This document shows positions 7,863-17,000 of a DNA stretch of 64,000 nt, piece by piece. The notes beneath the pieces are model-generated. The model worked only from the letters and a program-made list of their open reading frames with translations. It was not told the DNA's origin and ran no database searches. The stretch is from positions 3,224,001 through 3,288,000 of the forward strand of contig CP048685.1 in assembly GCA_015698285.1 (NCBI GenBank). The letters run 5' to 3'. The translations under genes were made by a program, and so were the position numbers. The DNA is from Candidatus Nitronauta litoralis (GTDB taxonomy: Bacteria > Nitrospinota > Nitrospinia > Nitrospinales > Nitrospinaceae). The stretch's first letter is position 1, and the number at the start of each line of letters is the position of its first letter.

Positions 7863-8375
7863 TCAAGCCCGGAATGTAAAGGATGTTTTTCTGGGGGGTG
7901 GTGGTGTTTCTGCCCCATTGGAATTGGAAGAAGGCATTATTGAGGAGGGGGGGGCAGTTGCATTTGGCGAAGTCTCTGGAGGGCCGGAGGTTTCCTTCTC
8001 GGGGGGCGAAGTGAAAATCTGATTCCAGGCTTCCCGCAGGGGTACCAGAATTTTGAGAACCGTTTGCAGGGCGTCACGATCCGCCTTCACATTGGCCAGG
8101 GTTAACTGATTGATCGTGTATCGATACAAGCTTTCCAGTTTTACCGATATCTCGCCTCCCTTGTCCATATTGAGCGCCAGAGACAATTCGTTGATGATAT
8201 CCTGAGTCTTGCGGATGTTGTTTCCTTTTCCTGCCAAGTCATTTCGATCCATGCTGTCCAGGGCCATGCGGGTGAACTTGATCGCCCCGTCATACATCAT
8301 CAGAATAAGCTTTCCCTGATTGGATGTTGCGACCGCATTTTTCTGATATTCCTTGTGAAAATTTGATGGGCCCAT
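7863..8375 (-). CDS. fliS: Flagellar export chaperone FliS with Pro/Ser-rich tail
   Basis: 170 residues. Residues 1-120 match FliS: YQKNAVATSNQGKLILMMYDGAIKF at the start, then a helical bundle ending KILVPLREAW. FliS binds flagellin C-termini in the cytoplasm and keeps subunits unfolded until export. Normal FliS is about 125-135 residues; here about 45 further residues form a Pro/Ser/Thr/Asn-rich tail that looks disordered. The gene starts 15 bases after fliD on the same strand, so both are read from the sigma-28 promoter upstream of fliD. No flagellin gene is in the window. Confidence 0.92.
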   Translation of the reverse strand: MGPSNFHKEYQKNAVATSNQGKLILMMYDGAIKFTRMALDSMDRNDLAGKGNNIRKTQDIINELSLALNMDKGGEISVKLESLYRYTINQLTLANVKADRDALQTVLKILVPLREAWNQIFTSPPEKETSGPPETSPNATAPPSSIMPSSNSNGAETPPPPRKTSFTFRA

Positions 8376-8390
8376 CAGTTTAAAATCCCT

Positions 8391-10007
8391 TTATTTCTTG
8401 CCAAGGTTTTGAATGCTGGCGATTGAACTTGAAAAAGACTGGCTTTGTGTGTTCAAACGGCCCAGAATGATCTCAAGATTGGCAAATCGTTCCTTAATAT
8501 TTTTTTCGAATTCGGCAATTCTGGCATCCAGTTGGAGCAGGGTGTCGTCCAGGTTGTCGATGGTTTCTGTTATGGTATTGATCTCGCTGGTGACCGGTCC
8601 ATTCTGACTGGAGTCGGTCAGGAATGAGATCTGCCGATTCAGGGATTCCGCTACCCCAATGGTCAGGTTGATGGTCCCGTAATTTCCATCAGTCAGGTTG
8701 GCGAGTCGAAAATTCAAACCTTCTGAAGAATGCCCCTCAGGTCCGGCAAAGAAGTTGCCACTTCCAGTGGCATCGACAAAGGCGGTTTCTCCCTGACGGC
8801 GGATTTGAGGGACTCCTCCCTGAACCCGGATTTCAAATGTCCCGGCCTGAGTGGTTTCGGTAAACCCGATGAAGGTTGTGTTGACATTGTCAACTGTCGC
8901 CCGGCTTGAAAAAAGATCGGCCACGTTTCCCAGGTCGGACTGCAAAGCATCGTTTAATTTGGAATTCTCGAGCACTATTTTCCCATCCGACTGGGTGGTG
9001 ATTCCAACTTGCGAAAGAAAGCTGAAAGGGCCCTGGGTTCCACTGACCTCACCTGATACAGTTCCACGTAATATGTTCTGCAGGTTTTGGATAGCAAAAT
9101 TGCCAAGGAATGCTCCAGACTCCAGTGTTTCTGGATTGAAGCTGAGAAGTTCCTGGATATACTCGGTCAGGTCATTGTATTCAGTGACAAAATCCGTGAC
9201 CTTGTCGCTTATTGCTCCCAAATCCGTAGATAGTTGAATATTTCCGTCGCCAGTTCCCTTGAGCTTGAGAATCGCTCCATTGATGATATCTGTAACGGTG
9301 TTACTGGATTTGGAAATACTGATTCCATCAAGGGTCATGAGGGCATCAAGCGGTGTCTGGGTCTCGGTAAAAGATAACTGGGTTTGCTCTCCGACACCGA
9401 GCCCATTGGTGAAAATGCGGGCACTCACGGTATTTTCCGCACCGGTTTGGTTTCCGGAAATAACGAGACGAATCGGGTTGGCGCTTCCATCATTAACAAA
9501 ATTAGCTGAAACTTCAGCCCCGGAATTATTGATCGCCAGTCGAAGCCCGTCCACCGTGTTGTTCGTGGAATTGATATCGATTAGGGTGGTATTGCCTCCC
9601 ACGATCAGCTCCAGGGTGCCAGACGGTATGGTCGCCTCCAGAGAGGCAAAGCCCTCAGAGGTCAGCTTGGCTTCACGTGCCAGTTGTGAGACGGATAAAG
9701 TGAATGTCCCGGAGGTCGCGGTCGAAGTGGTGGTGATGTCCACTATATCGGTGGTTGTGGTTCCTGTTCCAGAGAAGCTTCCCTGGGTTGAGATGAAGCG
9801 ACTCTCTTTATTGAGGGTATTGAGTACGGTTTTGAAACTTCCAAGCCGTGCTTTCAAATCCTGGAAAGTTTCCAGTTTTTCAACTTCAGCGTCGCGTTTT
9901 GCCAGATTGATGTCAATCGGGCGACTTTGCAGGGCGATGAGGGATTCGACGACTTTTGCAGTGTCAAAGCCTGAATTAATGCCGAAGACGGATGTGAGTT
10001 CTGCCAT
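8391..10007 (-). CDS. fliD: Flagellar hook-associated protein 2 (filament cap)
   Basis: 538 residues. The N-terminal FliD domain (FGINSGFDTAKVVESLIALQSRPID, then coiled LETFQDLKARLGSF) and the C-terminal FliD domain (about 250-530, including VTDFVTEYNDLTEYIQELLSF and a final coiled coil) are both recognisable. FliD pentamers cap the growing filament and guide flagellin folding outside the cell. Gly/Thr/Ser-rich central beta domains are typical. Transcription is expected from the sigma-28 promoter at 10059-10086, about 50 bases upstream of the ATG. fliS follows directly. No other flagellar genes are in the window, so this is a detached late-gene pair. Confidence 0.95.
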   Translation of the reverse strand: MAELTSVFGINSGFDTAKVVESLIALQSRPIDINLAKRDAEVEKLETFQDLKARLGSFKTVLNTLNKESRFISTQGSFSGTGTTTTDIVDITTTSTATSGTFTLSVSQLAREAKLTSEGFASLEATIPSGTLELIVGGNTTLIDINSTNNTVDGLRLAINNSGAEVSANFVNDGSANPIRLVISGNQTGAENTVSARIFTNGLGVGEQTQLSFTETQTPLDALMTLDGISISKSSNTVTDIINGAILKLKGTGDGNIQLSTDLGAISDKVTDFVTEYNDLTEYIQELLSFNPETLESGAFLGNFAIQNLQNILRGTVSGEVSGTQGPFSFLSQVGITTQSDGKIVLENSKLNDALQSDLGNVADLFSSRATVDNVNTTFIGFTETTQAGTFEIRVQGGVPQIRRQGETAFVDATGSGNFFAGPEGHSSEGLNFRLANLTDGNYGTINLTIGVAESLNRQISFLTDSSQNGPVTSEINTITETIDNLDDTLLQLDARIAEFEKNIKERFANLEIILGRLNTQSQSFSSSIASIQNLGKK

Positions 10008-10058
10008 TGGGGGGCTCGAAAACGTTGGTGTGGTTCAGGTCAACTTCTATCACCTGAT

Positions 10059-10086
10059 TTATCGGCTTGATTTTTGTCAAACTTTA
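10059..10086 (-). promoter_or_regulatory. Sigma-28 (FliA) promoter for fliD-fliS
   Basis: Read on the minus strand, TAAAGTTT (10079-10086), a 12-base spacer and GCCGATAA (10059-10066) match both halves of the enterobacterial flagellar sigma-28 consensus base for base; the usual spacer is 11. It lies about 50 bases upstream of the fliD start, a normal leader length. Confidence 0.85.
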
Positions 10087-10239
10087 GGGAGATTTTCAGA
10101 TAACCAGGTCTTAAAAACCCGATAAATAAATAATTTTAAAAGGTATTAATTATCAATAGGTTATGTGACTATATGTGATGTTAATTCTGGCTGTAATGAG
10201 CGCTTGATTAAGCCCCTGCAGGCATGGTATAAGTTGGCC

Positions 10240-10905
10240 ATGTCTGAACAATTTGATCTATTCGGGGAAGCCCCGGAACCAAGCCCGAAAAAAGAGACTC
10301 CCAAGCCCCAAACTTCTGGCCGGATTCTTTACTTCGATCTGGAAACCCAGAAAAGTGCGGATGACGTCGGTGGGTGGGGAAACAGCCATCTGATGAAGAT
10401 GTCAGTGGGTGTGGTCTGGGACAGTGTTGAGAATGATTACGGAGTTTACGAAGAAGACAAGGCGGAAGACCTGGTCCGACATCTGCAGAAAGCCGATCTC
10501 GTGGTCGGATTTAACGTTATTGGCTTCGACTACTCGGTTCTTCAGCCTTATGCCAATAAACTTGGAGTCGACCTGACTGAATTGCCAACCCATGACATGT
10601 TGGCAGATGTCCACAAAAAGCTCAATCACCGGTTGTCGCTCGACAATCTGGCGTCCCGGACTCTCGGCGAGACCAAAAGTGCGGATGGACTCAAGGCCCT
10701 GCAATGGTACAAAGAGGGCAAAATGGACCTCATCATTGAGTATTGCAAGCAGGACGTCAACGTGACGCGGGATCTGTTTCTATTCGGGCAGGAAAACGGT
10801 TTTGTGAAATACGACAGCCGCAGTCGAGGACCGCAAAGCATGAACGTCGACTGGAATTCCAGTGATCTCATCAAACGCCTCGCCAAATCAAACGGGAATT
10901 CTTAA
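10240..10905 (+). CDS. RNase H-like DEDDy 3'-5' exonuclease domain protein (YprB-like)
   Basis: 221 residues from ATG 10240. The exonuclease motifs are visible: Exo I D33/E35 (YFDLET), Exo II D97 (FNVIGFDYSVL) and Exo III Y168/D172 (EYCKQDVNVT), giving a complete DEDDy set. The family resembles the YprB/DnaQ-like RNase H domains often found with helicases in the same protein; here it stands alone. It probably degrades single-stranded or damaged nucleic acid, but the substrate is unknown. A short Pro/Lys-rich linker (residues 11-27) follows an N-terminal SEQFDLFG peptide that resembles a sliding-clamp-binding (QxxLF) motif. It is divergent from fliD and monocistronic. Confidence 0.75.
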   Translation: MSEQFDLFGEAPEPSPKKETPKPQTSGRILYFDLETQKSADDVGGWGNSHLMKMSVGVVWDSVENDYGVYEEDKAEDLVRHLQKADLVVGFNVIGFDYSVLQPYANKLGVDLTELPTHDMLADVHKKLNHRLSLDNLASRTLGETKSADGLKALQWYKEGKMDLIIEYCKQDVNVTRDLFLFGQENGFVKYDSRSRGPQSMNVDWNSSDLIKRLAKSNGNS

Positions 10906-11385
10906 GTTTTGTCGAGAGCCTAGCGGGCCTCATTTTGGGTTTTGATGTTCTTGAGTCAGCCCCGTCCAATATTGCATCCTTTCCGGGAACTCCTCTTTTG
11001 AGATTCCTTGCAAGATAAAAATTCCCTTATAAAACCTCGTACGACCTTCAAAGCATTTTCTTAGTCAGACAGTTTTAAATTGTGAAAAACGGTAGTGTCT
11101 GATAAGCCACTAACCTTCTTTTCGAAAATTTTTACTGTATTTATATCACTATTAAAATGTACCAGTTTGTTACGTAACCCTTTCAATTGAATAAAGTCTT
11201 TGCCGATGCTTTCTTGTAAATTACAGATACTTGCTTCTAGGAAGTCACAACAAGTACATATAATGTTGTTCGGAGTAGATAGGGTTCTGAGGGGTTTTTT
11301 ACTTGTGGGTGGCAATTTTTATTCCGAAAGTTGAAACGCAATAAGACTTCAAAAAACCGCAAATTATTTGGATTGGTTCAAAAAA
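10906..11385. other. AT-rich intergenic region
   Basis: 480 bases between the exonuclease gene and the end of the moxR gene. Apart from a weak minus-strand frame with a HEPN-like motif (listed separately) I see no gene, RNA or clear terminator. Confidence 0.5.
11061..11315 (-). CDS. Possible small or remnant HEPN-like protein
   Basis: 84 residues with a TTG start, in an AT-rich region. The central part (LKGLRNKLVHFNSDIN) resembles the RNxxxH active-site region of HEPN/HepT (DUF86) toxins, including the following hydrophobic helix. It is much shorter than a complete HEPN protein (usually 110-140 residues), has no good ribosome-binding site, and no nucleotidyltransferase partner (MntA-type) lies nearby. 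It may be a decayed toxin gene or a chance frame. No function can be assigned. Confidence 0.2.
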   Translation of the reverse strand: MPPTSKKPLRTLSTPNNIICTCCDFLEASICNLQESIGKDFIQLKGLRNKLVHFNSDINTVKIFEKKVSGLSDTTVFHNLKLSD

Positions 11386-12405
11386 TCAGCTCACTTCCGC
11401 AGTAGCAGGAGTAACGGTTTCGAGCAGGCGGTCGACCACGTCGAGGGTCTTCACGTTTTCGGCTTCGGCCTTGAAGTTTAAAATTATACGATGCTCCAGT
11501 ACCTGCCTTGCAATCATGCGGATATCCTCGATGGTGACGGCAACGCGATTTTCCATCAAGGTGCGGGCCTTGGCGGCCAATAATAAATATTGCGATGCCC
11601 TTGGTCCGGCTCCCCAATCCACCCATTCATTGACAAAGTCAGGGGTCGCGCCATTGCCGGGGCGGGTGGCCTGAACGAGGTCGACTGCGAAATGGGCGAC
11701 ATGATCCGATACAGGAACACGCGGGACCAGATTCTGTAATTCCTGAATCCGTTTTGCGTCCATCACCACTTCCAGGTTTGGTTGCACGCCCGAGGTTGTG
11801 GACTTGGCTATATGGACTTCCTGTTCGCGGGTCGGGTAGGGGACGTTGATCATAAACATGAAACGGTCCAACTGCGCTTCTGGCAATGGATAGGTTCCTT
11901 CATGCTCGATCGGGTTTTGAGTGGCGAAGACTAGAAAAGGTTGTTCCAGAGGATAAGTTTCCGAGCCCACGGTCACTTGCAGCTCCTGCATGGCCTGCAA
12001 CAAAGCGGCTTGTGTTTTTGGCGGGGTGCGGTTGATTTCATCCGCCAGAATGATATTGGCGAAAACCGGACCTTCAATAAATCGGAAATCACGGTTGCCA
12101 CTTGCCTTGTCCTGATAGAGGATTTCCGTGCCCGTAATGTCTGAGGGCATCAGGTCCGGGGTGAACTGGATGCGACTGAAGCGGAGTTGCAGAACCTTTG
12201 CCAGGGTATTGACCAGGAGGGTCTTGGCAAGCCCGGGAACGCCGACAAACAGGCAGTGCCCGCGAGAGAACAGGGCGATGAGTAAATCTTCAATCACCGG
12301 CTCCTGCCCAATGATGACCTTGCGAATTTCGCGTATTACTTTTTCCTTTGTTTCAAAAAACTCTTTGGCGAGTGCCAGATCATCCTGGGTAATTTCTGTT
12401 TCCAT
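11386..12405 (-). CDS. moxR: MoxR-family AAA+ ATPase
   Basis: 339 residues. AAA+ motifs are Walker A GVPGLAKT (55-62), Walker B IILADEINR (Asp122/Glu123) and sensor 1 FATQNP; the blocks GTYPLPEAQLDRFMF and GASPRAS-like GAGPRASQYLLLAAKA are MoxR signatures. MoxR ATPases act as chaperones that help assemble metal enzymes or envelope complexes, usually with VWA and DUF58 partners. Here the upstream genes are DUF4175 and a TPR/zinc-peptidase protein, and no DUF58 or VWA gene is visible. The preceding gene ends about 58 bases away on the same strand. Confidence 0.93.
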   Translation of the reverse strand: METEITQDDLALAKEFFETKEKVIREIRKVIIGQEPVIEDLLIALFSRGHCLFVGVPGLAKTLLVNTLAKVLQLRFSRIQFTPDLMPSDITGTEILYQDKASGNRDFRFIEGPVFANIILADEINRTPPKTQAALLQAMQELQVTVGSETYPLEQPFLVFATQNPIEHEGTYPLPEAQLDRFMFMINVPYPTREQEVHIAKSTTSGVQPNLEVVMDAKRIQELQNLVPRVPVSDHVAHFAVDLVQATRPGNGATPDFVNEWVDWGAGPRASQYLLLAAKARTLMENRVAVTIEDIRMIARQVLEHRIILNFKAEAENVKTLDVVDRLLETVTPATAEVS

Positions 12406-12463
12406 TTGGATTGGGGTCCCCTTGCTATAATGCCGCGTTTCTGGAATCGGGTTTCAGATTACC

Positions 12464-14035
12464 TTATTTTAAATAGCCGTACAACTTCTCCTGATTGGCT
12501 TTTGCCTCTTTTTGACCGGTGGTTTTGTACAAGGAGATCAATCGCTGGTGCAGGAATGGGTTGAAAGGGTTGAGGCGGATAGCCCGTTGAAAATAATCTT
12601 CGGCCTTGGTCATTTCTTCTTTCTGGTAATGCAACTCGCCCAGGTTGACCAGGGTTGTTGGGAAATCTGGGTAATAACCCAGTGTAGTTGTCAGCAGGTC
12701 TCTAGCCTCGTCGTATTGTTTCTCCTGCAGATAGGTGCCACCCAGTTTATTGTAAAGAACAGGGGATAATGACCTTGCTGATTTCAGGGCCTTTTCATAT
12801 TCCACAATGGCTGCAGGCACGTGGTTTCGTTCTTTTAAGATGTCCCCAAGCAAGACCAGGTCTCTTGTCCTTTTTCCACCGATGGCGGCGAAAGCGCTTG
12901 GAATGTCTTCCTCATTTTCAGGTGTCTTTTCTCCTTTTTTCTTGAACTCAAAACGGAGAACGCGCAAGCCAGGAATAGTCCTCAGTTTTTTGGACTTAAT
13001 ATCTTTTTTCCATGCCTCTTGAAATGCCGGTAAACTCATCCCGACTTCTTTTTGAATCACTTCTTCAAACGTGGTGCCCTGCCGGAGGGATTTGACGAGA
13101 CTCGAGATAATCGTGCCGCCCTTCAGCTTGATCAGGTAATCGACCATGGTCGATACCTCGGCATAAGCCAACTGAACATCCTCTGCGCTTTTCAGTTTGG
13201 CGAACGAAGGCATCATGTCTTTTAATTTCACCAGATAATCATTTTGAATTCCGGAAGCGAGTACTGTTTCCATGATGGGTGTCATTTGCTCGCCATCACG
13301 CCAGCGGGCCTCCAGGTTCTTGGCAATGCCTTCGTGCAGCCAGAGCGGTACGTTGTTATGGCTTGCAGAGCTGAGAAGGTAGTGAACAAACTCGTGACTG
13401 AGTGTGTCCATCCAGTTGTATCCGCGGAGAGCTGAGGCGGGCGTGATGATCATGATTCGGCGGTACTTGCAGAGAGCGACCGTTCCCGATGTCATGATGT
13501 CTTTTAGAGTGAGCGGAGATATTTTAGAGAAATCCTCTCGTCCTGGATAAATTTCTACCAGCACCTTTTCCTGTGGATGATAATCAATTATCCCACCTAG
13601 AACTTTGTAGGATTGTTCCAGGACCTGTTCAGCAAAATGAATAAGAATTTCATCAGGTCCATCAATGTAGCGAATCCTGAAATGCTCCGTTTCTTTTGTG
13701 ACAAACTTGGCAGAGGCCTTTTGGGTTCTGGAAACCAGACCTTTGAAATCTTTAACAACCTGCTCGGTTTCTTCAACCTCTTTTAAAATGGTGTTTGCGG
13801 TATCGTAGTCGCCCTTAAAAAATTCGACACGGGCCTTCAGAAAAAGTACATCGCCTGAATTGGGATAGGTGTTGTCGAGTTCCCTGACAAAATCATCAGC
13901 TTCCTCGATTCTCCATTGGTCAACCAGTTCGTATCCTTTATTCAAATCCCCACGGAGATCTGCCCGGGTGAGGGAAGGTATGCTCAGCAGAAGCACTGAT
14001 AAAAGAAGAATATTGGGTAAAGGAGAACGGATCAT
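12464..14035 (-). CDS. Secreted TPR protein with a gluzincin (peptidase MA-like) domain
   Basis: 523 residues. An N-terminal signal peptide (about 1-25) is followed by TPR-like helices, a metallopeptidase domain with HEFVH at 214-218 and the glutate ligand candidate E235 (WLHEGIA), then TPR repeats to the end (about 390-520). Together these fit the peptidase MA family of gluzincins, acting in the periplasm. The start overlaps the DUF4175 stop by ATGA, so translation is coupled. The context with MoxR suggests a role in assembling or clearing envelope proteins; this is inference. The zinc ligands look intact, so activity is plausible. Confidence 0.78.
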   Translation of the reverse strand: MIRSPLPNILLLSVLLLSIPSLTRADLRGDLNKGYELVDQWRIEEADDFVRELDNTYPNSGDVLFLKARVEFFKGDYDTANTILKEVEETEQVVKDFKGLVSRTQKASAKFVTKETEHFRIRYIDGPDEILIHFAEQVLEQSYKVLGGIIDYHPQEKVLVEIYPGREDFSKISPLTLKDIMTSGTVALCKYRRIMIITPASALRGYNWMDTLSHEFVHYLLSSASHNNVPLWLHEGIAKNLEARWRDGEQMTPIMETVLASGIQNDYLVKLKDMMPSFAKLKSAEDVQLAYAEVSTMVDYLIKLKGGTIISSLVKSLRQGTTFEEVIQKEVGMSLPAFQEAWKKDIKSKKLRTIPGLRVLRFEFKKKGEKTPENEEDIPSAFAAIGGKRTRDLVLLGDILKERNHVPAAIVEYEKALKSARSLSPVLYNKLGGTYLQEKQYDEARDLLTTTLGYYPDFPTTLVNLGELHYQKEEMTKAEDYFQRAIRLNPFNPFLHQRLISLYKTTGQKEAKANQEKLYGYLK

Positions 14036-17000
14036 TTCACAAGCTCCTTGTAATACTGACTGACCATCTTTTCATATTGGCGAGGATGCTGATGCTTCAT
14101 CGCCTCCAGAATTTCCTCGCGAAATTGCTGAGGGACATGATACTGGTCTTCAGAGGGGAGGGTGACTTTTTCACGTTGCATACGAATTGAGCCACCACCC
14201 GGGCTTGTATCGCGGGCTCGTCCAGTACCTAATCGAGCCATACGACGGGTTTGCTGTGGTGTTGTATTGCCCTGACCATCCCGCATTTGTTGAAGCATGT
14301 CCTTCAGTTCACTTAAATCTTTGAGGGCCTTGTTTTCTGCCCGGATACTTTCCGGAACATTTTGCTCCTTTAAATTGCTTTGGGAAAAACCCATATTGCG
14401 GGAAGCACCTTTCATTTTCTGGTCAAGAATTGAGGGAACCATCGGGTTGTCCTGCTGCATCTTTCTGAAATCATTTGCGAGCTCGTTGGATTGATCTTTT
14501 AACTCTCCCTGTTTATTTGCCATGGATTGCAGGTTTTCCTTGTCTGGTTCTGTGATTAAGGCCCGATAGTCTGCGCGGAGATCGCGGCGCATGGTACCGA
14601 GCTTTTTCGAGATTTCTGTGTTGAGCCTGGAAACTTCCTGTAAGTCTGCAGTCAGACGATCCTTGAGATCAGGACGAGCATCACGGGCGGTCCGAAAATG
14701 GTTATCCCACCTGAAAATTTCCGGATAGGTATTTTTAAACAAGGCGTCGAATTCATGGAGGTCTTGCAATTCTGTGAATTCCTCCAGCCGGTCATATTGA
14801 TCTTTGAGTTGGGGGAGAAAAGTTTTGAATCCGTGGAACATTTTTAGCCTGAGGTCCTGTATTTTCTGGTTTATTCCTGAAAGTTCCTCGCGGGCAATAT
14901 TGAGCTCTCCAAATTTCTCCTGTTGCAATTGATCTTGCAGGGCATCGATGGTTTTCTGATTCAGGTCCTGAATTTTCTGTTTCAGTTTGTTTTCCTCGTC
15001 CATTAAAGCTTCGAGCTGTTTCATCTGTTGGTGTTCTTCGAGGAAAGTGCCAGAATCCCTGAGAAGAGTTTGAATCTGGTTAACATCCTTTCTCAAACTT
15101 GCAAAAAATTCTTTGAGCCTGTCTTCGAAGCGCTGAGATTGCTTGGATCTGAGTTTTTTGTTCAGTTTGGCAGTTTTCTCAAGCAGGCCTTTTTGTTCTT
15201 TTTCAAGTTGTTCAACCTTTGCGAGAGATTCCTCCAGTTTTTTTACCGTCTGGATATCCATCAGGTTTTCCTGGTCGTTCATCATCTGGTCGAGCTGCTG
15301 GGACAATTGTTGCAGGTCCTTCATCATGTTTTCCATTTCCTGCATGGCTTTTTGCATTTGCCCATTTTCAACAAGACTCATCAGTTTTTCGAGTGAAGCC
15401 TTGAAATCCTGCATTTCAAGATTTTCCATGGCGTTTGGATTAAGGAACTCATCTGACATTCCCTGAGTTTGGCGAGCCAATTGTTCCATAATCTTCTGCA
15501 TCGTTTCCCTGATTTTTTCCAAGGCTTTTTTGAACTGAGGTTTGTTCAGGGCATTTTCCTGGTCCCGAGCTTTTTCAAATTCTTCTTTCAATTGATCGGC
15601 CAGGCTTTGCAGATCATCGTTCAGGTCAAGAACTTGATCCATACGCTCCCGATTGATGATTTTCACAAGGAGTAGAATATCCCTTTCAAGGTGGGTGACG
15701 AGGTCCTGGTTGACAGATTCGATAGGAGGGAAATTGAGCCCGACTGGAGTGGCGTTACCAATTGCGTCGGTTAAACGACTTATGGCCTGTATATGGTCCT
15801 CTCTGATACCATTAAAATTACGGGCCATATTTTTTAACAGGGTGAGATAGGTTTGTGGAAATGATCCTATTGTTTTCGCCTGTTCATGAATAGTTTGAGT
15901 GAGTCGTATGACTTCTATTAATTGATCTGTGTGATTTCCCATTTGCCTTTTAACTGTGTTCAGGCCCTTTACGGTATGCGTTAAGCCCTGGGGCGAAAAC
16001 AAAAGTGTATTGGCCAGCAAGGCGATCATTTTCTCCAATAGCTCTTCCTGCAACACGAGCAAGTCTTCGCGTTTTTTGAACTCGTCGAAAATTTCAAAGG
16101 AAAACATTTCGGACTGGCCCGTGTTTGGGCCAAGAATATTGTCGTTGTCGCGCACCTCAAGGAAATAACGGACTTCAGCTCCCGGCTCAAACCTCATAGT
16201 ACCGAGTTCCCAGGTAAAGCCATCTTTTAGCTCGGTTTCAATCGATTTGACCGTTTTGATGGCTTTTCGAGTAATTTGTCCTCCGGATTCGGAGACAAGC
16301 TCTATTCGCGAGATTCCATAATCATCATGGGCCTCGAAAAACATTTTTATTTTGTCGTTGGGAAGATATACCGGTTTAGGGTTTGCGAGCATCAGGGTGA
16401 TGGTTGGCGACTGATCATTGACTACCTTGATCGGGTATTGGGAGGCGAGAAGGACCTTGCCACCGTTTTCGGTGTTTAACCGGAACTGGTAATAACCGTT
16501 GTCCTTGGCAAAAAATCTGCCTTCGAAAGCCCCGTTTTTTTTGGCAGTCATGGATAAAAAATCCCGGGAGTTCAATACAAGTTCGGCGTCTTTTACGACA
16601 CGATCAAATTTTGCTGTCACCACAACTTCTGTTCCTGGGAGAACCTGGATTTTTCCATCAGAAGGTTCAAGGGTGACTTGTTTCAATCGAGTGTAAGCCG
16701 GATAGTTGAACGTCAATTTCAGGCTTTCAAGATGAAAGGAGGTGTTGGCGTTTGCTTGATCGGGGTGGTTTGACCCGGAATCATCTGTCGGGTTAATCCT
16801 GGCTTCAGCAGGAGGCGCCATCAGGTTGCGAAAGCCTTCGGAAAACAAATTTGGCCAGAATAAAAATAAAGTCGAAAGAACGGTAAGTGCGGCAACAAAA
16901 ATATTGCGGTTACGAAAAAGTTCCTGGCTCGGTAAAAGGGTATCGGGCTTGAGGGTTTCAACACGCTTACTGGTGCGATCCAGAAGTTCCTTTACAAATG

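Noticed and set aside
9259-10125. Long plus-strand frame opposite fliD
   Set aside because: Valine/serine-rich composition and no family; it mirrors the fliD repeats on the other strand and has no ribosome-binding site.
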